From contig NZ_LMMZ01000004.1 in NCBI RefSeq assembly GCF_001422885.1, positions 62,001-126,000 of the forward strand: a stretch of 64,000 nucleotides of DNA. Direction: 5' to 3'. This stretch comes from Methylobacterium sp. Leaf104. Its GTDB lineage: Bacteria > Pseudomonadota > Alphaproteobacteria > Rhizobiales > Beijerinckiaceae. Of the stretch, positions 52,280 through 59,544 are shown piece after piece (position 1 is the stretch's first letter; each line of letters opens with the position of its first letter). The notes beneath the pieces were generated by a model. The model saw only the letters and a program-made list of their open reading frames with translations, was not told where the DNA came from and ran no database searches. Made by a program: the position numbers and the translations under genes.

Positions 52280-52594
52280 ATGCTCCTGCCCAGCCCCCCT
52301 CTCGACCTGCCCGCGGACGCGCTCGCCCGCGAGGCGAGGACGGAGTTCGGGCGCGGGGCGGCGGAGCCGCCGCGACCGGCGACCCTGCTGCCCTGGGCGC
52401 TCAAGGTCGGTCTGGTCGTCGCGGTGTGCGCCTTCGGCGCCACCCAGTACCTGTCCCGCGCCGTGGAGCGCGGCCCGGATCGCCAGCGCGAGGCGCGGAT
52501 CCCGGCCGCCGATCCCGAGACCACGGGCGCCATCGGCCCCGCGGCGTCCCGCACGCGCCTCGATCCCTGCACGGCGCTCGACCTCAGGCGCTGA
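52280..52594 (+). CDS. small single-pass membrane protein, hypothetical
   Basis: About 104 residues with a membrane helix at about 41-58 (WALKVGLVVAVCAFGATQYL), a Pro/Ala-rich N-terminal part and an acidic-basic C-terminal tail (RQREARIPAADPETTGAIG). The TTGAIG-containing juxtamembrane tail is seen in several short Rhizobiales membrane proteins, but function is unknown. The start is uncertain; an ATG at 52217 would add 21 residues. Confidence 0.45.
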   Translation: MLLPSPPLDLPADALAREARTEFGRGAAEPPRPATLLPWALKVGLVVAVCAFGATQYLSRAVERGPDRQREARIPAADPETTGAIGPAASRTRLDPCTALDLRR

Positions 52595-52674
52595 GCACGC
52601 GCGCCGAGGAGGGCGCCGCCCGCTCCGCGCGCCTCGAGGGCTCGTCCGCGCTGCCGGCCCCGAAGCCCGGGGAT

Positions 52675-53394
52675 TCAGGCGGCCCGGGCGGGCGCGGCGA
52701 GACCGCCGAAACGGCGGGTTCGCCCCGAGAAGGCCCGGAGCGCGGCGGCGAGGTCCTCCGGACCGAAATCGGGCCAGTGCGTGGACGTGAAGTGCAGCTC
52801 GGCATAGGCGCTCTCCCATAACAGGAAGTCCGAGAGGCGCTGCTCGCCGCTGGTGCGGATCACGAGGTCGACGTCCGGGATCGGCTCGCCGCTGACCGCC
52901 CGCCCGAAGGCGGCGGCCGATGGCGAGCCGGGCTCGGTCGACGTGCCCGCCAGCGCGCCCGCCGCCGCCAGGATCGCGGCGCGGCCGGAATAGTCGATCG
53001 CGATGCGCAGGTGCAGGCCGTTTCCGGCCGAAGTCAGGTGCTCCGCCCGGCCCATGGCCTCGGCGAGACCCGCGGGCAGGCGATCCCGCCGGCCGATCAC
53101 GCTGAGGCGTATCCCCGCCCGCGCCAGGTGCGCGGCCTCGGTCTGGAGGTAGTGGCGCAGCAATTCCATCATGCCGGTGACCTCGTCCGGCGGCCGGCGC
53201 CAGTTGTCGCTGGAGAAGGCGTAGAGCGTCAGGGTGCCGATGCCGGCCCCGGCCGCCGCCGCGACGACCCGCCGGGTCGCCGCGACACCGGCCCTGTGGC
53301 CCGCCACCCGCGGCGATCCGCGCTCGGTCGCCCAGCGGCCGTTGCCGTCCATGATGATGCCCACATGCAGTCGGTCCTGCAGAGTGCTTTGCAT
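52675..53394 (-). CDS. uppS: polyprenyl diphosphate synthase (UppS/cis-prenyltransferase family)
   Basis: About 239 residues. Adds isopentenyl units with cis geometry to make the lipid carrier of cell-wall and polysaccharide synthesis. [15 protein letters not shown] has the catalytic Asp; [27 protein letters not shown] and [25 protein letters not shown] are the other conserved blocks. The usual alphaproteobacterial uppS sits with frr, cdsA and dxr; this one is alone and so is likely a second copy. A 15-base palindrome covers its start codon, which suggests specific regulation. Start 53394 is preceded by AGGAAA. Confidence 0.9.
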   Translation of the reverse strand: MQSTLQDRLHVGIIMDGNGRWATERGSPRVAGHRAGVAATRRVVAAAAGAGIGTLTLYAFSSDNWRRPPDEVTGMMELLRHYLQTEAAHLARAGIRLSVIGRRDRLPAGLAEAMGRAEHLTSAGNGLHLRIAIDYSGRAAILAAAGALAGTSTEPGSPSAAAFGRAVSGEPIPDVDLVIRTSGEQRLSDFLLWESAYAELHFTSTHWPDFGPEDLAAALRAFSGRTRRFGGLAAPARAA

Positions 53395-53401
53395 TGTAAA
53401 G
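53387..53401. promoter_or_regulatory. palindromic operator at the uppS start
   Basis: CTTTGCATTGTAAAG, a 6-3-6 inverted repeat with one mismatch. It covers the ATG of the polyprenyl synthase and matches the two sites 1.1 kb upstream, at 54448 and 54496. It is probably bound by the winged-helix regulator encoded next to it. Confidence 0.65.
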
Positions 53402-53461
53402 TTTCCTGGCAAATGGAGGATGGATCTTGGGCGTCGGAGAGTGGCGAAGCCTGCGGACGGA

Positions 53462-53830
53462 TCAGGCCGGCTGCGGCCGGCCCGCGGCTTCGGGGGCGCG
53501 CTCGGCCGCCTCGGCGGCGTCGCGCACCACGCGCTCCAGCACCGCGAGATAGTCGAGGAAACGGCTGCGCCCGGCGGCGGTCAGGCCGCAGGTGGTCTGG
53601 GGCCGGTTGCCGTCGTAGCCCTTGCGGATCTCGACGAGGCCGGCCTCCTGCAGAACCTGGAGGTGGCGGCTGAGATTGCCGTCGGTGAGCCCGCAGAGCT
53701 GCTTGAGGTCGCCGAAGGCGAGGCCCTTGGGATGGGCGATCAGGGAGGTGAGGAGGCCGAGGCGGGCCTTCTCGTGGATGACCCGGTCCAGCCCCTCATA
53801 GGCGAAGGGAGCCGCCTCAGCCCGCGACAT
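53462..53830 (-). CDS. winged-helix transcriptional regulator
   Basis: A 122-residue DNA-binding protein of the HTH_34 type, close to ArsR/MarR proteins. The [17 protein letters not shown] start, then [53 protein letters not shown], gives helix-turn-helix (about 45-66) and wing. No metal or cysteine sensor is visible. The ATG lies within the end of the membrane-protein gene, overlapping 14 bases, with GGAGG ahead, so it is coupled to it. It is the obvious candidate to bind the CTTTGC-palindromes of this region. Confidence 0.88.
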   Translation of the reverse strand: MSRAEAAPFAYEGLDRVIHEKARLGLLTSLIAHPKGLAFGDLKQLCGLTDGNLSRHLQVLQEAGLVEIRKGYDGNRPQTTCGLTAAGRSRFLDYLAVLERVVRDAAEAAERAPEAAGRPQPA

Positions 53831-54434
53831 CGGTGGCCTCCGTGCTCTGGCGGACGACGAGCGCCATCAGCCCCTGCCCGACGGCGAAGGGCAGCCCCAT
53901 CGCCCAGGGCGACAGGGCATGGCTCTCGGCCGTCAGCACCAGCACCGCGAGGCCGGCCACGAGGTACCAGGCGCCCACCAGGGCGACCGCCCGCGGCATG
54001 ACCCGGGCGCCGGCGAAGATCCCCAGGCTCACCAGCACCTGCCACAGGCCGGGCAGCATCCACAGGGTCTCGGGCGAGACCCGCGCCAGCACCAGGGCGA
54101 GGAGGGCGCCGGCGGCACCGGCTGGCAGGAACTGCTCCACCGCGTCCCGGATCATCCAGTCGGCGAAGCCGCCGCTGTGCCGGCGGGAACGGGCCCACAT
54201 CTCCCACCCGATCAGGCCGAGGGCGCCGAAGGCGGTGGCGATCCAGCCGCCGAAGTAGAGCAGCGGCACCGCCGTCGGATCGTCGAGGAGGACGGTCTGT
54301 GCCGCGGCGGTGGCGAGTGCGAGCCCCGCGGTGGCCGCGAAGGCCGCCGCTCCGTATCCCCGAAAAGCGCTGCCGCGGCCCAACTGCGCGCGGATGGCGA
54401 CGATGTCGGCCAGGGCCTTGTCGAGATCCGTCAT
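53817..54434 (-). CDS. multi-helix membrane protein co-encoded with the winged-helix regulator
   Basis: About 205 residues and five or six hydrophobic helices (YGAAAFAATAGLALATAAA, YFGGWIATAFGALGLIGWEMW, FLPAGAAGALLALVLARV, MLPGLWQVLVSLGIFAGARV, AVALVGAWYLVAGLAVLVL, GLPFAVGQGLMALVV). An N-terminal soluble helix (TDLDKALADIVAIRAQLGRG) comes first. Relatives paired with HTH_34 regulators are known, and the membrane protein is thought to control regulator activity. The start at 54434 is the first Met after the promoter; two palindromes lie upstream. Confidence 0.8.
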   Translation of the reverse strand: MTDLDKALADIVAIRAQLGRGSAFRGYGAAAFAATAGLALATAAAQTVLLDDPTAVPLLYFGGWIATAFGALGLIGWEMWARSRRHSGGFADWMIRDAVEQFLPAGAAGALLALVLARVSPETLWMLPGLWQVLVSLGIFAGARVMPRAVALVGAWYLVAGLAVLVLTAESHALSPWAMGLPFAVGQGLMALVVRQSTEATDVAG

Positions 54435-54447
54435 GGGACATGCCTCA

Positions 54448-54462
54448 CTCTGCATCGCAAAG
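54448..54462. promoter_or_regulatory. proximal palindromic operator of the membrane protein-regulator operon
   Basis: CTCTGCATCGCAAAG, one mismatch from a perfect 6-3-6 inverted repeat. It directly follows and overlaps the -10 element (TATACT), so bound protein would block transcription start. Confidence 0.65.
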
Positions 54463-54488
54463 TATATAGGCCTGCAAAGCGGATGCAA
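54461..54488 (-). promoter_or_regulatory. sigma-70-type promoter of the membrane protein-regulator operon
   Basis: On the minus strand a -35-like TTGCAT (54483-54488) and a -10 TATACT (54461-54466) with 16-base spacing. It lies between two copies of the palindrome; position and AT content stand out from the GC-rich surroundings. Confidence 0.5.
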
Positions 54489-54495
54489 GCGGATT

Positions 54496-54510
54496 CTTTG
54501 CATCGCAAAG
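54496..54510. promoter_or_regulatory. distal palindromic operator, perfect copy
   Basis: CTTTGC-ATC-GCAAAG is a perfect inverted repeat and the best match to the consensus CTTTGCATYGYAAAG. It lies just upstream of the -35 of the operon promoter, 10 bases from the stop codon of the racemase gene. A half site, TGCAAAG, occurs between the two operators (about 54473). Confidence 0.7.
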
Positions 54511-54519
54511 CGAGGGGCG

Positions 54520-55248
54520 TCAGGTACGGGCCAGCAGGTTCGCGAGCGGCGGCGGCAGGCCGAGACTCGCGAGCGGCGGAGCTTCGTCCGCCGGGCGCCC
54601 TCCCCCGGCCGCGGCGGCCAGCACCGCGCGGGTGCCGGCCTCGACCGAGCACAGCACCGGGGCCGGCACGGCGCGCTGGATCCGCGCCGCGAGCCCGGCC
54701 AGGGCGGCCCCGCCGAGGATCACCGCCTCGGCGCCGTCCTCCCGGACGCAGGCGGTGCAGGCCGCGGCGAGGAGGCCGAGGGCCGCCTCCGGGTCGGCGG
54801 CGATCTCGGCCCCCGTGGGCGCGACGGTGCGCACGCCGGTCAGGCACGCGCCGAGGCCGAGGCCGGCGACGAACTCCGTCAGCATCGGCCCCCACAGGAC
54901 GCCGCCGGTGACGATGGCGAAGGGCCGGGCGCCCGCGCTCGCGGCCCGGCAAGCGGCCTCGGCCATCCCGACCACCGGGACCGGCGAGACCTCGCGCAGG
55001 GCGGCGAGGCCGGGATCGCCGAAACAGGCGAGGTAGACCGCGTCGCAGCCGTGCCCGTGTTCGGCGAAGGCGTCGAGGGCGGCGTGCCCGGCGATCGCCG
55101 CCGCGGCGCGGCTGGAGATGTAGCGGGCCCCGAACCGTCCGGTGGCGGGAACCAGGGCGATGCCGTCTCCGGCGATGGCCCGGACATGGGCGGCCACGAG
55201 GTCGGTGACGGCGGCGGTGGTGTTGGGGTTGATGAGCAGGATGCGCAA
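54520..55248 (-). CDS. Asp/Glu/hydantoin racemase family protein
   Basis: A 242-residue protein with the pattern LRILLINPNTTAAVTDLV at its start, then LACFGDPGLAALREVSPVPVVGMAEAA with a first catalytic cysteine, and later an AACTACVREDGAEAVILGGAALAGL block with a second cysteine region. The family includes hydantoin and aspartate racemases. I start at the TTG at 55248, which has GAGG upstream; an earlier in-frame ATG would add an implausible Pro-rich head. No neighbouring amino-acid gene fixes its substrate. Confidence 0.8.
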   Translation of the reverse strand: MRILLINPNTTAAVTDLVAAHVRAIAGDGIALVPATGRFGARYISSRAAAAIAGHAALDAFAEHGHGCDAVYLACFGDPGLAALREVSPVPVVGMAEAACRAASAGARPFAIVTGGVLWGPMLTEFVAGLGLGACLTGVRTVAPTGAEIAADPEAALGLLAAACTACVREDGAEAVILGGAALAGLAARIQRAVPAPVLCSVEAGTRAVLAAAAGGGRPADEAPPLASLGLPPPLANLLART

Positions 55249-55407
55249 TTCGGTCCTCGGTCCAGGGCGGGGATCGTACCCGCCGAGGCAAGGGGCCGGC
55301 CAAGGGGCCAGCCAAGGGGTCGGCCGGGATCCGGGTCCGGGGTCCGGGTCATGGTGCGCGGGCGACACGGGCCTGCGGATAAGCCGTCCTGACCGGGTTC
55401 CCCTCGA

Positions 55408-55435
55408 TTGACAAGGCCGTGCAAGGCCCTAAGTG
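55408..55435 (+). promoter_or_regulatory. possible promoter of the RNA helicase gene
   Basis: TTGACA (55408-55413) followed after 16 bases by TAAGTG, a poor -10. It would give a leader of roughly 115 bases before the helicase ATG, typical of cold-inducible helicase genes. Confidence 0.35.
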
Positions 55436-55556
55436 TCCCCGCAACGCGTGTGCGCGGCGGGTCGTGTGTCGAAGCCGCCCCTGATGCCAGCCGTCGCCGT
55501 GTCGATGTCCTCCGCGCCGGTTGGTCCATTCCCGCGCGCAACGGTTCTCATAGAAT

Positions 55557-57287
55557 ATGTCTTTTGCCGACCTCGGATTGAGCGACAAGGTCCTCCAGGC
55601 CGTCACGGCGGCCGGTTATTCCGAGCCCACGCCGATCCAGGCCCAGGCCATCCCTCACGTGCTCGCGCGCCGCGACGTCCTCGGCATCGCCCAGACCGGC
55701 ACCGGCAAGACGGCGGCCTTCACGCTGCCGATGCTGACGCTCCTGGAGAACGGCCGGGCCCGTGCCCGCATGCCGCGCACGCTGATCCTGGAGCCGACCC
55801 GCGAACTCGCCGCCCAGGTGGTGGAGAATTTCGACCGCTACGGCATCAACCACAAGCTCAACGTCGCGCTCATCATCGGCGGCGTCTCCTTCGCGGAACA
55901 GGACGCCAAGCTGATGCGCGGCACCGACGTGCTGATCGCGACGCCGGGCCGGCTCCTCGACCATTTCGAGCGCGGCAAGCTGCTGCTCACCGGCGTCGAG
56001 CTGCTCGTCATCGACGAGGCGGACCGCATGCTCGACATGGGCTTCATTCCCGACATCGAGCGCATCGTGAAGATGGTGCCCTTCACCCGCCAGACCCTGT
56101 TCTTCTCCGCCACCATGCCGCCGGAGATCGAGCGGCTGGCCGACATGTTCCTGCACACGCCGCAGCGGATCGAGGTGGCCCGGCCCGCCTCCACCGCCTC
56201 GACCATCGTGCAGAAGCTCGTGGCCACGAGCTCCGAGGGGCACGAGAAGCGCGACCTCCTGCGCCGCCTCATCCGCGGCGAGGCCGAGCTGAACAACGGC
56301 ATCATCTTCTGCAACCGCAAGCGCGACGTGGCCCTGCTCCAGAAGTCCCTGGCGAGCCACGGCTTCAACGTGGCGGCCCTGCACGGCGACATGGACCAGC
56401 GCGCCCGCACCATCGCGCTGGACGGCTTTCGCTCGGGCGAGGTGCCGCTCCTGGTGGCCAGCGACGTGGCGGCGCGCGGCCTCGACATCCCGGCGGTGAG
56501 CCACGTCTTCAACTTCGACGTGCCGCACCATCCGGAGGACTACGTGCACCGCATCGGCCGGACCGGCCGCGCCGGCCGGGCCGGACACGCCTTCACCCTG
56601 GTCAGCCGCGCCGACGAGCGCTCGCTCAACGCCATCGAGGCCCTGATCGGCCAGCCGATTCCCTGGGCCGAGGGCGACCTCGCGACGGTGCCGGATTCCG
56701 CGCCTTCCGCGGACGGCGAGTCGACCCGCACCCGCTACCGCGGCAAGACGGGCCGGCAGGTCCGGGGCGGCGAGGGCCGCGGCAAGCCGGAAGGCCGCAG
56801 ATCCGAAGGCCGCGCCGCGTCGGGCGGCCGTCCGGAGCGGACCAGGGCCGAGAGCGCCAGGTCGAATCCGGCCAAGTCGAATCCGGCCGTGTCGGATCCG
56901 GCCGTGTCGGATCCTGCCCAGTCGGAATTGCTTGCCTCGGACGATGCCCTGAGGGCGGATGCCGGCAGCGGGCCGGAGGCGGCGGAGGACCGTGCGCCGA
57001 AGCGGGCGGGTCGCCGGGATGGGCGCACCGCGCGCTCCTCGTCCCGCCGCGGCGCGTCCGAGCGCGCGGCGCCGGAGACGGAGGTCGTGCAGGATCTCGC
57101 CCCAACCCCCGCGCCGCAGGCCTCGCACCGGGCGCCCCGTCCCGAGCGCACCGCCGAGCGGTCCCGCGAGGAGCGTCGCCCGCCACGCCGCCGCGGCGAC
57201 GAGGACGAGGGCGAGACGCCGGTCGGCCTCGGCTCGCACGTGCCGGCCTTCCTGCTGCGTCCGGCGGTCGTCAAGCCCTCGAAGTAA
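55557..57287 (+). CDS. DEAD-box RNA helicase, RhlE-like
   Basis: ATP-dependent RNA helicase of 576 residues. Q motif EPTPIQAQAIP; Walker A AQTGTGKTAAF; DEAD in LVIDEADRMLDMGF; SAT in FFSATMPPE; motif IV IIFCNRKRDVA; VI HRIGRTGRAGRAGHAF. After residue 385 comes a long disordered, Arg/Gly/Ser-rich tail with a four-fold 15-base repeat (SNPAK/SDPAV units) and RR-rich segments, suitable for RNA binding. The helicase core fits RhlE, which helps ribosome assembly and mRNA turnover in cold. It is monocistronic. Confidence 0.93.
   Translation: MSFADLGLSDKVLQAVTAAGYSEPTPIQAQAIPHVLARRDVLGIAQTGTGKTAAFTLPMLTLLENGRARARMPRTLILEPTRELAAQVVENFDRYGINHKLNVALIIGGVSFAEQDAKLMRGTDVLIATPGRLLDHFERGKLLLTGVELLVIDEADRMLDMGFIPDIERIVKMVPFTRQTLFFSATMPPEIERLADMFLHTPQRIEVARPASTASTIVQKLVATSSEGHEKRDLLRRLIRGEAELNNGIIFCNRKRDVALLQKSLASHGFNVAALHGDMDQRARTIALDGFRSGEVPLLVASDVAARGLDIPAVSHVFNFDVPHHPEDYVHRIGRTGRAGRAGHAFTLVSRADERSLNAIEALIGQPIPWAEGDLATVPDSAPSADGESTRTRYRGKTGRQVRGGEGRGKPEGRRSEGRAASGGRPERTRAESARSNPAKSNPAVSDPAVSDPAQSELLASDDALRADAGSGPEAAEDRAPKRAGRRDGRTARSSSRRGASERAAPETEVVQDLAPTPAPQASHRAPRPERTAERSREERRPPRRRGDEDEGETPVGLGSHVPAFLLRPAVVKPSK
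56861..56920 (+). repeat. four 15-base tandem repeats within the helicase tail
   Basis: Units GTCGAATCCGGCCAA, GTCGAATCCGGCCGT, GTCGGATCCGGCCGT and GTCGGATCCTGCCCA at 56861-56920 encode SNPAK, SNPAV, SDPAV and SDPAQ. The order of single-base changes shows successive duplication. Confidence 0.88.
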
Positions 57288-57416
57288 ACCGCTCCGTCGA
57301 AGCGCGCGTCCGCGCCGAGCTTAACCGCATCTCCACGATCGTTTCTGCATGATGCGGCGACGCGAGGACGCTCCGCTCGGAAATCGGGCCGGAGGGATGG
57401 GACGGTTGGACGGACG

Positions 57417-58469
57417 ATGGACGGCAGTCATGGCGACCGTGAACGGAGCTTTGCGCTGGCCGAGCGCGCCAACGCGTTGATCCGCGATTACGGCCCGTCG
57501 GCCGAGCCGCGCGCCTACGCCGTCTGGTACGCCTACGTCGCCGGCACGCAGCCGCGGATGAACGACGCCCTCAAGCGCCTGACCGCGACCTCGGGGCGCC
57601 TGACCGAGGCGGACGTCGACGGCCTCTACGAGACCTATCTCGATCCCTCGCGCCTCTCGGCCGCCACCGAGCGGGCGAGCAGCAGCGTGCTGTCGGAGAT
57701 CGCGGGGGTGATGGAGGTGCTGGACCTTTCCCTCGGCACCACCGCTCAGTACGACGCATCGCTGCGGGACCTGACGCGGGACCTCGACGGTGCCGTTCCG
57801 AACGCGGCCGGCCTGCACACGATCGTCGCCGCCCTGGTGGCGACCACCCGCGAGGTCACCGCCAACAACCGCACCCTCGAGGCGCGGATGCGGGAGAGCC
57901 GGAGCGAGATCGAGACCCTGCGCGAGACCCTCGAGGCGACGCGCCTGGAGAGCCTGACCGATCCGCTCACCGGCTTGTCGAACCGCAAGCACTTCGAGGA
58001 CAGCCTGTGTCGGCTGGTGCAGGGGGCTTCCGCGGCCGCGCCGGCCTGCCTGATCGTCATCGACGTCGATTCGTTCAAGCGCTTCAACGACGTCTACGGC
58101 CATATCACGGGCGACCAGGTGCTGCGCCTCGTGGCCATGGTCATGCGCGAGCACGTCAAGGCCCACGCGGTCCTCGCCCGCTTCGGCGGCGAGGAATTCG
58201 CCATGCTCCTGCCCGCCACCTCCCGCGCGGCGGCCTACGCCCTCGCCGAGACGGTGCGGACCAGCGTGATGGCGCGCGAATTGGTGAAGCGCTCCACCGG
58301 CGAGTCGCTCGGCAAGATCACGATTTCCCTCGGGGTGGCGGTGCACCGCTCGGGCGACACGGCGGTGTCGCTGCTCGAGCGCGCCGACCAGTGCATGTTC
58401 AGGGCCAAGCGCGACGGCCGCAACCGTACGGTCGACGACGCCGACACGGACCTGTCGAGCGTCGCCTGA
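57417..58469 (+). CDS. diguanylate cyclase (GGDEF) with N-terminal helical domain
   Basis: A 350-residue soluble cyclase. The first ~150 residues are a helical domain with YAVWYAYVAGTQPRMNDALKR, found in many alphaproteobacterial GGDEF proteins; then a coiled coil (NNRTLEARMRESRSEIETLRETLEATR). The GGDEF domain has DVDSFKRFNDVYGH and the active site GGEEF (LARFGGEEFAM). The inhibitory I-site RxxD upstream is absent (KAHA instead), so feedback inhibition by c-di-GMP may be lost. Signal unknown. Confidence 0.92.
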   Translation: MDGSHGDRERSFALAERANALIRDYGPSAEPRAYAVWYAYVAGTQPRMNDALKRLTATSGRLTEADVDGLYETYLDPSRLSAATERASSSVLSEIAGVMEVLDLSLGTTAQYDASLRDLTRDLDGAVPNAAGLHTIVAALVATTREVTANNRTLEARMRESRSEIETLRETLEATRLESLTDPLTGLSNRKHFEDSLCRLVQGASAAAPACLIVIDVDSFKRFNDVYGHITGDQVLRLVAMVMREHVKAHAVLARFGGEEFAMLLPATSRAAAYALAETVRTSVMARELVKRSTGESLGKITISLGVAVHRSGDTAVSLLERADQCMFRAKRDGRNRTVDDADTDLSSVA

Positions 58470-58490
58470 CGCCGCGTCCGGCCCCGCGCG

Positions 58491-58868
58491 TCAGGCGCTG
58501 GCGTGGACCGCCTCGGGGTTCACCGGCGTGATCGCGACGGATTCGCCGCAGCCGCAGGCCGAGGTCTGGTTCGGGTTGTTGAACACGAACTGGGACGATA
58601 GCTTGTTGGTCTGGAAGTCCATCTGCGTCCCGAGCAGGAACAGCAGCGCCTTCGGATCGACGAAGACGGTGACGCCGCGATCCTCGACCTTGTCCTCGCC
58701 GGGCTTCTGCCCCTCGGCGTATTCCATGGTGTAGGACATGCCGGCGCAGCCGCCGTTCTTCACGCCGACCCGGACGCCCGCGATGGGCTGGTCCGCATCG
58801 GCGATGATCGCCTTGATCCGGTCTGCGGCCGCGTCGGTCAGCGACAGGACCTTGAACTTCGATGCCAT
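58491..58868 (-). CDS. sufA: A-type iron-sulfur carrier SufA
   Basis: A 125-residue Fe-S carrier of the SufA/IscA/ErpA family. The three ligand cysteines are Cys41 (NGGCAGMSY), Cys105 and Cys107 (ACGCGES). It is last in the SUF cluster, after a 285-base gap from sufT, so it may have its own promoter. Its role would be to deliver clusters made on SufBCD to target enzymes. Confidence 0.93.
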   Translation of the reverse strand: MASKFKVLSLTDAAADRIKAIIADADQPIAGVRVGVKNGGCAGMSYTMEYAEGQKPGEDKVEDRGVTVFVDPKALLFLLGTQMDFQTNKLSSQFVFNNPNQTSACGCGESVAITPVNPEAVHASA

Positions 58869-59153
58869 GATGTCTCTCCGACAGCCGGGTTCAAGGCCCG
58901 GGCGGGTGAGGGTGATTGAACCCGGTTAAGATAAGGATTGCGGGGCCCGGGGTCCATGGCCGTCCGTGCATGGTCCGGTGGCGCGGCTCGACCGGCGGAT
59001 CGGACAGGTCCGGAAGTCCGGGACCATCGAAGGGCCGGTGGCCGTCATCATCGTCCGGGGATCGGCGCCACGCCGGCGATGGCCGACATATCCGACGGCC
59101 TCGCCTTCCTGCCGCGCCGGGACCTCGCCAGCGAGGGCTGGTCCCGCGCGCCG

Positions 59154-59534
59154 CTACCACATGTCCAGCGCGACGCGGGCCTCGTCCGACATCCGGCTCT
59201 GGTCCCACGGCGGGTCGAACACCATCGTGACGGCGCAGGATTGCACGCCCGGTACCGCGGCCACCGCGGTCTCGACCCAGCCCGGCATCTCGCCGGCCAC
59301 GGGGCAGCCCGGCGCCGTGAGGGTCATGTCGATGGCGACCGTGCGGTCGTCGGCGATGTCGACCTTGTAGATCAGGCCGAGCTCGTAGATGTCGGCCGGG
59401 ATCTCGGGATCGTAGACGCTTTTGAGGGCGACCACGATGTCGTCGGTCAGGCGGTCGAGTTCCTCGGGCGGGATCGCCGAGTCGCTCGCGATGGTGGGGG
59501 TGTTGGCCCCGCCGGTGATGGCTGCGTCGCTCAT
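59154..59534 (-). CDS. sufT: SUF-system Fe-S assembly protein SufT (DUF59)
   Basis: A 126-residue MIP18/PaaD-family protein with DPEIPADIYELGLIYKVDI, MTLTAPGCPVAGEMPGWV (the conserved Cys) and a VFDPPWDQSRMSDEAR end. Members support Fe-S cluster maturation, mainly under high demand. It lies ten bases after the end of sufS on the same strand, so they are co-transcribed. Confidence 0.93.
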   Translation of the reverse strand: MSDAAITGGANTPTIASDSAIPPEELDRLTDDIVVALKSVYDPEIPADIYELGLIYKVDIADDRTVAIDMTLTAPGCPVAGEMPGWVETAVAAVPGVQSCAVTMVFDPPWDQSRMSDEARVALDMW

Positions 59535-59544
59535 GGTCTGGTCC

